A stretch of DNA of 64,000 bases, from positions 54,346,053 to 54,410,052 of the forward strand of contig NC_084702.1 of the NCBI RefSeq assembly GCF_028389875.1, read 5' to 3'. The position numbers were made by a program, and so were the translations under genes. Shown one piece after another: positions 1 through 12,765 of the stretch. Position 1 is the first letter of the stretch; every line of letters begins with the position of its first letter. This DNA comes from Rhea pennata. Taxonomy: Eukaryota; Chordata; Aves; Rheiformes; Rheidae. The notes under the pieces were generated by a model. The model searched no databases. It had not been told where the DNA came from and saw nothing but the letters and a program-made list of their open reading frames with translations.

Positions 1-187
1 AAATAGAAGTCACAGAGCACCAAAAACTAGAAAACTGATTCACAGGCATCCAAAGGCATGTTTTCATTTGCAAGAATCAAGTCCAAAGAAACAGTTAAAT
101 AATCAGTAAGCAAAATTTAGCAACAGATATTTTGAATATAAACATATCTTTGAGCCAGTTGTCATGAAAAACAGACTCCATACTTAC

Positions 188-1661
188 TTCAAGACCTGTA
201 ACATCTGTAAGGTCACTTTTATTCCAGGACATATTTTCCTGAATCATCTTCTGTTGTTTCACATCAAGCATTGCAAGAAACTCCAAGCACTGCTGATTCA
301 AAACTATGAAATAAAACAGTGAAAATAATTAAAAGTTTGCCATTCTGATTTCTTAATAACTGAGTTTAACTACATCCAAATGAAGCAATTTCATGGCTTA
401 AGCGTCAGTTTGGGAATATGATGAGATGACATAGATCTAGAAACTCAAATCCCAACCACCTTTCCTTCTGTGTTTTCTTAGAGGAGATGACCCATTCACA
501 GAGACAGTACCTCATATATTACTTTTCCTCGGTATTCCTTCTCTCCTTTTTTTAAAAAAGCTTACAATTAAGTCACTTGCTCTTTTCTTAGAAAAACACA
601 ATTATTAGGAAAATAATTATGTATTTCAGCTTTTCTTTTTAAAAAAAAACAAACAAACAAACAAAACAAAAAAAAAAAAAAAAAAAACCACACTATGTGG
701 AACCTGAAAATAAGGGAAAGGAGCTTGAGCCATTTGACCCAACCAAATCTCTGCACCATCTGCACTTTGAAAATGCCACTTTAAAGCTGACAAGCTAAAT
801 ATCTCAAAGTTTATGCTACTGGAATCTAAGTGGATATGTTAAAGCCACCTCATGGTAATTTTCATTGCAGCAGGAGCATTCTGTGGCTGTCCTGACCAAG
901 AGTTCCCTCCTTCCAGAACATAAGGAACACAGAAGAGTTGTTTCCCTTCACACCCAGTGTGTCACCAACCCAGTGAGATAAGATATATGTATTTCCTTCA
1001 GATTTGATCTATTTTTTAAGCTATGAATACACAACTTCTGCTATCGTTCTGTGAATTTTTTAGTTCAAGTGAACTAAATGTGACAAGAAAAACAGGCACT
1101 ACCTGTCTATTTGAAGAGGATTCCTGTGTAGCCACTAATACCAGCTGCCATTATCCTGACAGAAAGCTGAGTCACAGTTAAGATCTCAATTATTCCAGAG
1201 AAACAGTATTTTAAGAGGAACAGCTATTGGTGGCTTACTTGCATTTTCAGATTGAAGAGTTTTAACTTCTTCTGTTCTCAGTTTCAATGTTTCCCTAAGA
1301 GCTGCATTTTCACAATATAGCCTGCAGAAGTTAGAGAAAGGCTGCATCATCTTTAAAACAATTATTAAAAAGAGCACTCAAATGAAAGAAGTCATTAGCG
1401 TGTTAAAATACTGCATCTAATGTTTCTGCAAATTAAAATTAGGATTAAAATCAAGGATTAAAGAAAAAAATTGAAATTGAAAAAATAAAGAGGGTTCATT
1501 TTCACATATATTTCCTCACTTACAGCATTGTTTATGTAAAAATTTATATAATGTTTCCATACCAGTACCAATGCTAACTATGTATAGATATTGTTATACA
1601 TAGACCTGCCAGTCAGGGGTCACTAAACAACCTGAAACTGCTCCTAACTAGCTTCCTGGGG

Positions 1662-1693
<32 letters not shown>

Positions 1694-4339
1694 TAAGAAT
1701 GAACTTCTCTGCAAACAGCATTTTTTGATGGGAGATTATGGTAATAGTATTTAAAATATAATCAATTTGCCATCAGCAAGACAAACAGCTGGAAACAATG
1801 AAATATTCTGAATAATGAAAAATACAGATCATGCAGGAACTGAGGACCTGCAGGAGCAGCTCTGCATAGGCCTGGTCTGGCTGGCACTGAGCCAAGGCTA
1901 ATGAACAAGGCTAGACCATCTGCAGAGTCACTCCTAAATTATCCACTCTGCACATGGCTCCGCGGGAAGAAAATCTGAGAATCGCTGCATTCATATTGTG
2001 GTTTCTCTGCAATTGAGATAACACGTGTTGTTCAGATCGGCTGACCATTTTAATTAAAACACACTCTTGCACAAACAGTTTAATTGTGTCAAAGTATGTT
2101 CAAAGGTTTTGCAAGAGAACGTTAAAAAAACCCCACTCATATGTAAAAATAACACATGCCAAAAGCTTCAGAGCTTAACTAAGAGATGAGGTTAAGTATC
2201 ACACTGCCATTAGAAACTGTTGATAAAATCTGTAATTGTGAACTCCTGAAACACTTGCTAGCAATTTTTTACTTCCTTCAAAATATTAGATTGTTATTGA
2301 ACATATGACAATATGGCTCTGGTCTTAATTTTAAAAAGTAAATTTCCTGTATCTTTAAGTACCATTCTAGAGAACAGCTACACTTTTAAGCTTTACAACA
2401 TGAGAACATACAATATACATTTACAATACATTCTTTCTTGGCACTTTGCCACTTTTCTATTCAAGAAGGAAACATCAATCTGAAGTCCTCAATCTTGAAG
2501 CAATTAAATTTTTTATTTGTACATCTCTTCAGCTGTCAGTAAATATAGCAAACTGTAACTTCAGGGTTTTGTTTAACTATTAACCTGAAACATTTTCATT
2601 TAAACAAATAAAGGAAAATACACATTCTGCCTCATCTTGTTGTCTTGGACATCAAAAAGCAAAGCTGCCTAAGCTCATAACTTACTGCTGCTTACAGTTT
2701 TCTAAAGCCACGTTTCAATCTCTAGTTTTCAACTATTAATACTAGTTTTCTTACTCCAAATAAACTGGCAACACTTGCTACTTTTGTTGGTTAGAAGAGC
2801 CAAAGGATTTTTCATTCTTTGACAATTGTAGCTAAGTTAAGAGGCAAAAAAGAAACAAAATATCTTCACAAAACTCTTCTTACTCATGAACAATTTTAAA
2901 TTATTGGCTTATTCTTTGATTCTGTTTGAAAATTTAAATTAAAAAAAATCTCTACTAAAGTAACTCTGACAGATCAGCGAGACCACTTACACCTTTAAAT
3001 AACTGGAGCCTGCTGGTCAGTTTTCAATGTCTGTTACTGCATTGTTTATTTAGTGCCTCTAGCTTCTTCCGCTTGCTTAACAAGGCAACACCTGCTGTTA
3101 GTACAGAAAACTCTTATTTAAACAAAGAGCCAGTTGACCAACCTATCTCAAAAACATTCCATTTTACTCATGCTCATACCTACAAAAAAAGGAAAGCTCA
3201 CACACTTTCCACATGCATGCACATACCATTATTTTCTATGCCTCATTTCCATTTAAAGCAAATAAAGACAATCTGGTTCTAACGGGCTAACATAATAAAG
3301 TAATATGACTGAATTGAAAACCCAGCCTAATAAAGACAACTTATATACACATTAAAGAATTGAGTTATTAATTTCAGTAGTTTTAATTGAAACATATAAA
3401 TGTAACTAGCATGAAAAATACATAAGCCTTCCCAAATCCAGAAAGTTAGAAAAATATGAAGAAACAGAAAATCTGACAAAATGAAACAGGGAACATAAGA
3501 AAGGTAATATGTAGCATTCAATGCAATTAAAAACCCCAAAGATATACAGCATGAGTAGAATACCTGTCATATTTTTCTCTCCAGGTCTCTTCTATGTTTT
3601 TAAATCTATCCTGGTCAAACTCAATTTCCCATTGCAAAGTATTTATTTCCTGTAGAGACAAAATAAACCAGTGGCAGTTCATTAACAGCCTGACAATAAA
3701 AGTAAGAGATGTGAACTGCTAGTCCTGAGTTTGGCACTGACAAGAGATTTGGGCAGCCAATAGGCGCTACAATCTTTGTATCTCTATCTATATCTTTTTT
3801 TTTTTAATAAATGTGGTACCAAACACCAGAAAGGTTCCCATCACTACTCCATGAATTCCAGACCATGCTGAATGAGCTAACAGTTGCAGTGGCTTATGAC
3901 AAAAACAAACTTATGCTATCACATTTTCATATGTCTAAAATGCCTCCCTTACTGTTCTATGGAGAGGCCACATAAAAAAGAAATAAAACATAAATCTGAG
4001 ATTAACAAAGCAGGGTCAGTATCTTCTTCCTCCTCCTCTCCTTCTTCCCTATTAAAATTCGGTAGTTCTTTCTTAGGCTTGTTTGGAAGTTCTTCATTAA
4101 TAAATCATACTGTGAAAATTAAGCATCAGTATAAATAAAGCACTGTAAAGCTTATAACAAAGAGCAACCAAAAATAGAGAGAGAACTCTGGGATCTTTCA
4201 GGTATTATCTGCACACAGTAGAGGATGAAAACATTCAGATCAGAACAGTGATAAATCAACATTTTCCCTTTCTACCAAAGAGGAATAAGAATACTTTCAA
4301 AAAACCCAACACTAATGTTAGATCTGTATCAGTTCAAGG

Positions 4340-4371
<32 letters not shown>

Positions 4372-7300
4372 AGTACAACCGCTCCTTATTCCATAACAAG
4401 CCAGGTTAGGAGCAATGGCCTATTATGATTTTGCATAGAAAAAGGAAATCTTTGCACAGGAGTGAAGAAAACTTTTATCCTTACCTTTTCTAAAGCTCTC
4501 TTTTCTTCCTCAGTTTTTTGAAGCATTGCTTTTGTATGACTAGTGGCTTTGTTAAATACTGCCTGTAGAAAAAGCACAAATCCATCAAATACTGTAATTA
4601 AGTAAAGTTGTATTTTCAAATTTACATCACTGTAAATCAAAGTTCTTGGCTAAACAAGAGTGTGAAGAACTACAAGCACTAGCAGTTCACTTCAAAGTTC
4701 CAGCAGGTTCTAATTTCAAGACACTAAGACACTAAAGTGCGTAAAGAACTTCTGTTTCAATCTTGGTAGTTTTTTCAATTCAAAAAAATTTAGCATAGTT
4801 TGAAAAGAGATTACAACTTCTTTAGGGCTTTTCCACATCACAAAATCAACTCTCAAACGACTTAGTTACAACATACTTACAGCTTGATCTGGACATAACT
4901 TAATATGAATATCCAAGGATAGAAACCAGCAGAACTATAAATGCATTATGCAAGTTAAGTTAAAAAAAACAGCAATTGATTTCAACATTGTTGATCGTGA
5001 TAGTAAACAAAAATACTATAAATCACTCATGAGTGATTTATAGTATGTAATGACAGATTTAATGCATACTCCAAGATGATAGATGGAATAGAAATGTTTT
5101 CAGTTCATTGCTTTGCAACAGAATTGCTAGCACTAGAAAAACCATGAAGGACTGCAAAGAAGGCAATTAAATAGCTAGATCCTCATGGATAAATTTGTGA
5201 CATTTTGCTACAACACTGAAGTCTCCTTGAATAACTGTAATAGATCTACACAGAAAAGGTACTAAATCGTAACAGCCAAGTCTATATACACCTACAGATT
5301 TAATGCTTTAAACTACAGCCGTGGGAAGTATCTAAGTTTCTAGGGAATGGCAGGAAGATGATCGTTTTCTTTTCTTGCCTACTAAATGACCAAATAATTT
5401 CAGAACAACTCCTACCATGTTCTGTAAAATTCTTAGGGCTTCATCTTTTCCTTCAAGCTGTCTTTGAGAAGCTTCAAGCTCAACTTTTAAAATTTCAACT
5501 TCCTGAGGCAAAATAAAATAGAAACACTGAGTAAAAACAAAGACAATTCTGTTAAAACACAATTGTAACAGCAATGTTAATTTGCCCTCTTCAAGTAACA
5601 ACCTTCCTGCTTACCTCTTGCTTAAGTCTTTTGTAACAGCTTGTGACACAGAAACGTTAGCATTGCATGCTAGAGCAAAATCCTTAGTGAAGAACACTTG
5701 TAGTTACTATTTTCTGTGTTTTCTTCAAGCAGGTTTGCAAAGTAAACTATTAGATATTGCAGTTCTGACTTGCTAAAGAAACACACACACACACACACAC
5801 ACAGAATTCCACACAGCATCTTGGGCAGCATTTCCACAAGAACCTAACTACAATTACATAAAAGCAATACTAGTCTCTGAATAGTCAATTATGAACTTTC
5901 ATTTTCTCCTCTCTTGCTTACTTATATGCTTATCTGAGAAAAGGAGGAAAAGAATGGCAATCATTTCACAGACCACCCTCTGATACCTTACAGATCACAC
6001 AAGAGGAATCAGTTCTCTACACAACAAAGAATTCAAGTACCTTAGTATCAAAAAAGGCTGTTTTTCTTAGTAATTCTAACCTGTGAAATAGAAACACAAA
6101 CACTATATGCTACCTTTCCACTTTATATTGTATGAGCATCCTCTCACTTTGTAGAATCTTTTGAGTTATGTAATGTTTAAATTGCAGGAGTACACAGAAA
6201 ATTCACAGGATATGTGATTTTATTCTCTCCCAAATGTGCTCTTAAATGCCTGATATGGAGGCCCAGCTCCTTACGTAAGAGGAACTACTAAAGAATTACT
6301 TAAGCTAAAGGGCATTGATGACAGTTAAACTCCTGAAGAGTACTAATTAGACCAAAGGATTGAGCCCAAGCACTCTTACCCATTCATCCCCCTAGAATAT
6401 TTTTATTTTCTCGTGAAATTATTTTATTATGAAATTAATCTGAAGGCCACTGTTTTGTTTCTTGTTTTTTCATATTGATTTATTTGATCAGCTTACAAAG
6501 ACAATGCTGAGCTTAAAAGGGCTAGGTTGGGTATTTGTTTTTTAAAATACAAAAATGCAGATTTCAAAAACAGCAGACTTGGTGCTGTTACTAACCTCTA
6601 GAGCTTCTTGAAGTTGTTGCTGGAGTTCTTCATTTGAAACTTCAGAATCAGACACTGTAAGATGCATAAGAGGTACTAAAATATGAAATACTAAAATATT
6701 TACAAAAGAAAATATGAAAGTTTGCTTTAGCGTGAAAACTAGGAACATGTAGAGGTGAATTTTCAGCTTTGTGTTTTTTTTTCTTCTGGGGCTAATAAGC
6801 AGATTTAAGAAATATATAAACAGTAAACTCAAACACACACTCTCATATTTAAGAGTAGCCAAGCTGGAAAAAGAATCAGTTAGAAAGAGATCTAAAATCA
6901 GTAGAATTTTAGGTTTTTCTTTTAAAAATAAAGAAAAAACAGAATTGTCATCTTCTCTCATGAAAAATTAATTTCTTTAAATCCTTTTTTTTAATTGCAG
7001 CTTTTCAACAATCAAAATCAACACAACAGTAGTTAGCACTGTAGAGAAGTATGCATGATTTTCAAGAGAACCAGGTGAAGGACACTGGTGGAATATTCCA
7101 TAAAATATAATGCTCCTTTAAATAAACAGTTACCATTGGTACAATTTTCCCTCAAACTGAGCACCACAGAGATATATTAACATGCAGTTTCCTACTAAAT
7201 AAAAGTTGGATTCATGTGGGCTTAAGTCTTGCTTTTATGGAGATTGTAATGCTAGATCTAAGATAGCATCATAGAGAGCACTGACAGAAGCACACCGAAA

Positions 7301-8585
7301 TCAGTTACAATTACACTGTCTTTGTAACGTCTTCTCACCAATGCTGCTGAAACCAAAAAGAATAATTACATGGGTTAGCTTACTGCACTGCGGGGAGAGG
7401 ATGGTGGGGGCTTGTAACAGAGAGAAATAAACAAATCATACAGAAATACTTTGGTCAAAATATTAGAAGTGGCTAAAAAAAATAAAGGAAAGGCAGAAGT
7501 TAAATTGTAATGAACACCACTGCCTGTTATTTTATTTTACTCATAGCATTGCTAACCTCACAAAAAATTGAGCACCACTGTTGAAAGAATAGAGACACGC
7601 AGATTATAAGAGTGACTTCTTATCCTCAAAACTATGCTAATCCAAATTTCAACTAAATAACAAACAAGATTTTACTTGGCCATGAACTCAGTTCACATAC
7701 TTGCTCAGGGAAACAGACCAAGCAAGCCAAACAGAACAGTTCCACTCCACTTTACAGACAGATATACACACACATACATACTCTTCATATATATGTACAT
7801 ATGCATACTCATATACACATACATATACGCACACACACACAAATAGATATAGAGAAAAACCCAACCCTGTCTGCCCCCTCTGCCCTGTCAAAGGATACTT
7901 TGCTAAACCTCACTTTTGAAAGCAGAGCCCATTTCACACTAAAAAGGGCCACAGACTGATTAATTGAAAAGAAAAAGTTAACATAATGTCCCCTGCGGCT
8001 TTTAACATTTTTGGAAGAAAAGCTAGGAGCAGAGACCACTTTACTGCCTCAACTGCACCGAGTATTGCCTATTGCAACACTAACCACATAGCGACTCAAA
8101 ACGGGGCCTAAAGGCTACAAAAGTTAACCTCTGACACTGCATTAGATCGACCGCAACGCGTATTAATATTTCAGAGATTTTAATTGTTCTTACAAACAGT
8201 TTGAATTAAACTTGATACTAACTTGTGAAGTAGCTGAACCTCTCGATTTTGCAAATAGATTTAGAAAAGGATGAGTGGTGAATAATAACTGTAAATTAGT
8301 CTTACCACAACTATTTTGTTGGCTCGAACTAGCGAGTACAACTCCAAGCTTTTTGGACAATCCATCATAAGAACCGTTTTGTTTTGAACCGGGAGAAACT
8401 GCGGTATCATTTTCTTCTCCTCTCTTTGTTGACAAGGGAGAGCTGCAAACCTTTGCAGACCCTTTCCTAGGTCTAAATGGATAGGAGTTTTGTAAATCTT
8501 CCACTTCATAGACGCCTCCAGGTCTTCTCCCAAGTCCATTCCCCAAGTCTCCACACGCCATGTCATCCTCTTCAGCGTCCTGCAT
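188..8585 (-). CDS. CCDC125: CCDC125, coiled-coil domain protein (5' half; continues beyond the left edge)
   Basis: Seven coding exons read on the minus strand: 8306-8585, 6596-6654, 5416-5502, 4485-4562, 3564-3649, 1239-1321 and 188-303. All have GT-AG borders and matching phases, giving 263 uninterrupted codons; human CCDC125 has about 511, so the C-terminal half lies off the window. The start at 8585 is the first in-frame ATG after a stop, and MACGDLGNGLGRRPGG aligns with human MTEGDLGYGLGRKPGG. The next exons carry SNEELQQQLQEALE, LEASQRQLEGKDEALRILQ, ATSHTKAMLQKTEEEKRALE and LAMLDVKQQKM, all heptad-rich coiled coil. The acceptor at 8675 implies an upstream noncoding exon, and a donor at 9073 fits exon 1 in the CpG island. 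Human CCDC125 has been linked to cell motility; nothing in this sequence tests that. Identity is firm; the untranslated exon is inferred. Confidence 0.93.
1322..3563. other. CCDC125 intron, no gene seen
   Basis: AT-rich intron of 2.2 kb between the coding exons at 1239-1321 and 3564-3649. It holds a pure A30 run at 1662-1691. Short open frames on both strands (for example 3073-3282 and 3327-3539) lack splice context and recognisable similarity. Nothing else was identified. Confidence 0.7.
1662..1691. repeat. A30 homopolymer
   Basis: Thirty consecutive A in a CCDC125 intron. No element body with a recognisable SINE, LINE or gene sequence precedes it. Confidence 0.95.
4340..4370. repeat. A31 homopolymer
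   Basis: Thirty-one consecutive A in the CCDC125 intron just below the exon at 4485-4562. Length is likely to vary between individuals. No retrocopy body was recognised next to it. Confidence 0.95.
5013..5046. repeat. 34-bp perfect palindrome
   Basis: The left arm ATACTATAAATCACTCA (5013-5029) is followed without spacer by its exact reverse complement (5030-5046). It lies in a CCDC125 intron. It could extrude as a cruciform or be the remnant of a terminal inverted repeat. No flanking target duplication or transposase sequence was seen. Confidence 0.95.
5781..5802. repeat. (AC)11 microsatellite
   Basis: Eleven uninterrupted AC units in a CCDC125 intron. Confidence 0.95.
6655..8305. other. 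CCDC125 intron with CA/TA-rich microsatellite
   Basis: Intron between the first two coding exons of CCDC125. An imperfect CA/TATACA repeat fills about 7761-7842 and produces spurious low-complexity open frames on both strands. No coding exon or recognisable mobile element was seen. Confidence 0.7.
7761..7842. repeat. imperfect CA/TATACA microsatellite
   Basis: A run of alternating purine-pyrimidine built from CA, TA and CATA units, in the first large CCDC125 intron. It explains the His/Thr/Tyr-rich and Cys/Val-rich open frames here. Confidence 0.85.
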
Positions 8586-8749
8586 CTCTGCCTCCCTTTT
8601 ATTTATCTACTTATTTTCAATTGAGGGCACTTAACTGCAAGCAATGTCTCTTCCAAAGCAACAGATATTTGAATCTAGGAAAAAAAAAATCAAGTAAAGC
8701 ATCCAAACATTAAAGTGAAAAATCCAATGCATTTAACACGCGACTCCCT

Positions 8750-9200
8750 CCAGTCCACGCCCAGGCTCACAGGAAACATCGCTGCCGCGTGGCAAGGTGT
8801 TAAACATTTAAACATTTAAAGTTTCGAGCAGCAGACGAACCTGCTAGACTCGCTCTGCTGACCCGAAGGCAGCAGCGAAGGAGGCGGCGGCGGAGCTACA
8901 CCGGACGCGCCCGGGGCCGCGATGCCGACGCGGGGACCCCCGCGAGCGCCGCAGCGCCCAGCGCCCGCCCGCCCGGCAGGCCGCCGCCGCCGGCCCCCCC
9001 GCCCGCCGCGCCGCAGGCGGCCGCTCCCCCTGCCCCGGCCCGGCCCGGCCCGGCCCGGCCCCCGCCGACCCACCTGGGCACCGCCCGCCGCGCCGCGCCG
9101 CCGCCGGCCCCTCCTACGGGCCGGGGCGGGTAATCGGCGCTACGGAAACCCAGGCGAATCGCTGCGCAAGGGGCAGCTCCGGCTTCCCTGGGCGGGTCAG
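8750..9200 (-). promoter_or_regulatory. CpG-island promoter of CCDC125
   Basis: Very GC- and CpG-rich DNA immediately upstream of CCDC125 in an otherwise AT-rich surrounding. It holds GC-box-like GGGGCGGG around 9123-9130. Minus-strand CCCAG|GTGGGT at 9073/9074 is a good splice donor for the noncoding first exon. No plus-strand gene was found leaving this island before the 3' end of AK6, so it probably serves CCDC125 alone. Confidence 0.75.
9034..9060. repeat. (CCCGG)n pentanucleotide tandem repeat
   Basis: About five CCCGG units. On the CCDC125 sense strand this reads GGGCC repeated, just downstream of the inferred exon 1 donor, a setting that can form G-quadruplexes. Confidence 0.85.
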
Positions 9201-9220
9201 AAAGGCCAAGCGTGTAAGTA

Positions 9221-10573
9221 GGGGAAGATACTCTGCCTGAAAAAGACTGCCTGCAGAAACCACACACTTTTTTTTTATTTATTTAAAAGACATGGTCAAA
9301 GACATTTAAAACATTCTCAAGAGTTGGTACTGTGCAGGCACTTCCAATCCAGCCGAGAACATGCTACCGAACTTTATTCTTCACCAGGTTTCCCATTCAA
9401 GCAATAACCTTGAAAATAACTACTAAATATATATATATATAAATACGTGAACAGATGTATTTCCACAATGTTTGGTCCCAGTTCTGCAACGAGACTTCAG
9501 ATTTTCAACAGTTCCACTTGCCGTCCATTTACAAACGTCACTGCATCAGAAATTTGACAAGAATTTATATTTTCCTAGAAACTTGAATAATCCTCTGCAA
9601 CTCTTGCAAGTTCTACACCAAATTTGAAATAAAAAAATAGAATCTTACATATGCAACCATAATACTCTTCAGAATACAAATTTTAGGTAAATAGTTTTAC
9701 TCTTCAACTTCAGGTATATAAAAGTCTATTGGCAAGCACCTTCCACAGGACCTTTCACAAAGCTTTATGATCCTTCTATTCAGCGAAGTAGAATCACAGA
9801 AACATGCCCTTCTAGGACTCACATGTCACAAGGCATTAGAACAGATGGCTAAAATCTTTTAAGTGTAGCTATGTTTTAGGTCACTGAAGACTTGTTACTA
9901 TACAAAATGATATATTACTGCTTCCTTAAGAAGCTTACATTGATAAATACTTTCCATGGTTGAGATGGGTGACAGCGAACACAGAGAAAAAGGAGAAGGA
10001 AAACTTCTTACTTACTCTTCTACATCAATGCAGATATAGCTGATGTTTCCTTATACCATGAATAATTCCTTATGTTCTATGATGAAACATTCAAAAACAG
10101 CTTTCTCACTAGGTCAAATCTCTTATCTCAAATATAAAGCATCCTCCTTAAACTACATAATAAACCCCTCACTCTACATTAGCTTCCACATGTTTAAGGA
10201 TATAGCAGAATATAGTAATTTATAGCCTCATTATTCAGAAGCAGACTGTCTCCTTTTCAGTAAGCTAATCTAACCTTCAGCAATCAAAGGCTCCTCAGTT
10301 GTCATCAGTCATTATGATTTTGCAGTTTTCTTCGTGGGGAAATAAGAAAGTTTAATTTCAACCATAAGCGCCAAAGATTCCTCAGCTTTTGAGCTCAGTT
10401 CCTGTTATGAAAGACAACCATGTCATTTCATCCTTTCATTCACCGCTTAATTTCTATTCTTGAGTCAGTTCTCCTGTGTGCCTACCCCTACTGTTTCAGA
10501 GGCTTTTCCAAAGCCTTAGAGCTTTGGTTATTATGAAACCTCTTCTAGTTCCCCCAAACAAACTACAATGAAA
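9221..10573. other. intergenic, CCDC125 promoter to AK6 3' end
   Basis: AT-rich DNA of about 1.35 kb between the CCDC125 island and the AK6 3' end. It has a short AT microsatellite near 9427-9442. The open frame at 10043-10225 shows no recognisable similarity. It may include alternative AK6 3' ends, since minus-strand AATAAA-like sequences occur, but no gene was recognised. Confidence 0.6.
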
Positions 10574-10579
10574 TTTATT
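10574..10579 (-). terminator. AK6 poly(A) signal
   Basis: Minus-strand AATAAA lies about 85 bases past the AK6 stop codon at 10664-10666, a plausible position for a short 3'UTR. Other AATAAA copies occur further downstream, so this may not be the only one used. Confidence 0.5.
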
Positions 10580-10663
10580 TTAATTTACCATAAAAGAAAT
10601 AGGAATGTCACTTATTAAGCCCCTCTAGGAAGAGATCCAACAGAGTTACTTTTCCAGCAGATG

Positions 10664-12296
<1,633 letters not shown>

Positions 12297-12765
12297 GCTA
12301 CCGGCGGCGGCGGTGGCGGGGCCGCCGCTGGTCACCTAGGAGACACGTGCGTGGGGGCCTCCGCCGGCCCCGGCGCACGCCGATGACGTCACCGCGGCTG
12401 CTCGCCTGCCGTGGCGCCGCGCAGGCACGCCGGGGACGCCTAAGAGACGCGGGCGGGGAAGGACCCCTCGGGAGGTCGGCGGCGCGGCCTGCTCGTGCCC
12501 GAATCTCCTGGGCGGCGGCGGCTCTCGCGCGGCGGGAATCGGCCGCTGCCGCCGGCTCGGCCCGCCCGGGCCCTCGCGGGGAGCGGAGCGGAGCGGCCGC
12601 CTCAGGCTGGGCGAGGCTGCGGCAGCGCCGGGCCGGGCCGCCGCGCGCCGCCCCCTCGGCAGCGGGGCTCGGCCCGCGGCCCCTGCGCCGCCCGCCGCCC
12701 CCGGCTGCGGGTCGCGGGCCGGCGGTGCGGGGCCGGGTGGCGGATGGCCCCCGCCGGGGCGGAGG

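Noticed and set aside
1662-1691. Long A runs as tails of processed retrocopies (also 4340-4370 and 35567-35588)
   Set aside because: No gene-like or SINE-like body and no target duplication was seen beside any of them.
6542-6961. 139-codon minus-strand open frame
   Set aside because: Only its internal part (6596-6654) is a CCDC125 exon; the rest is intron read-through.
7688-7919. Open frames rich in His/Thr/Tyr and Cys/Val on opposite strands
   Set aside because: Produced by the CA/TA microsatellite.
8816-9267. Long Arg/Gly/Pro-rich open frames on both strands of the CCDC125 island
   Set aside because: Expected from CpG-island composition, where stop codons are rare. No similarity or splice support.
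10043-10225. 60-codon open frame between CCDC125 and AK6
   Set aside because: No similarity, no splice signals and composition identical to the surrounding spacer.
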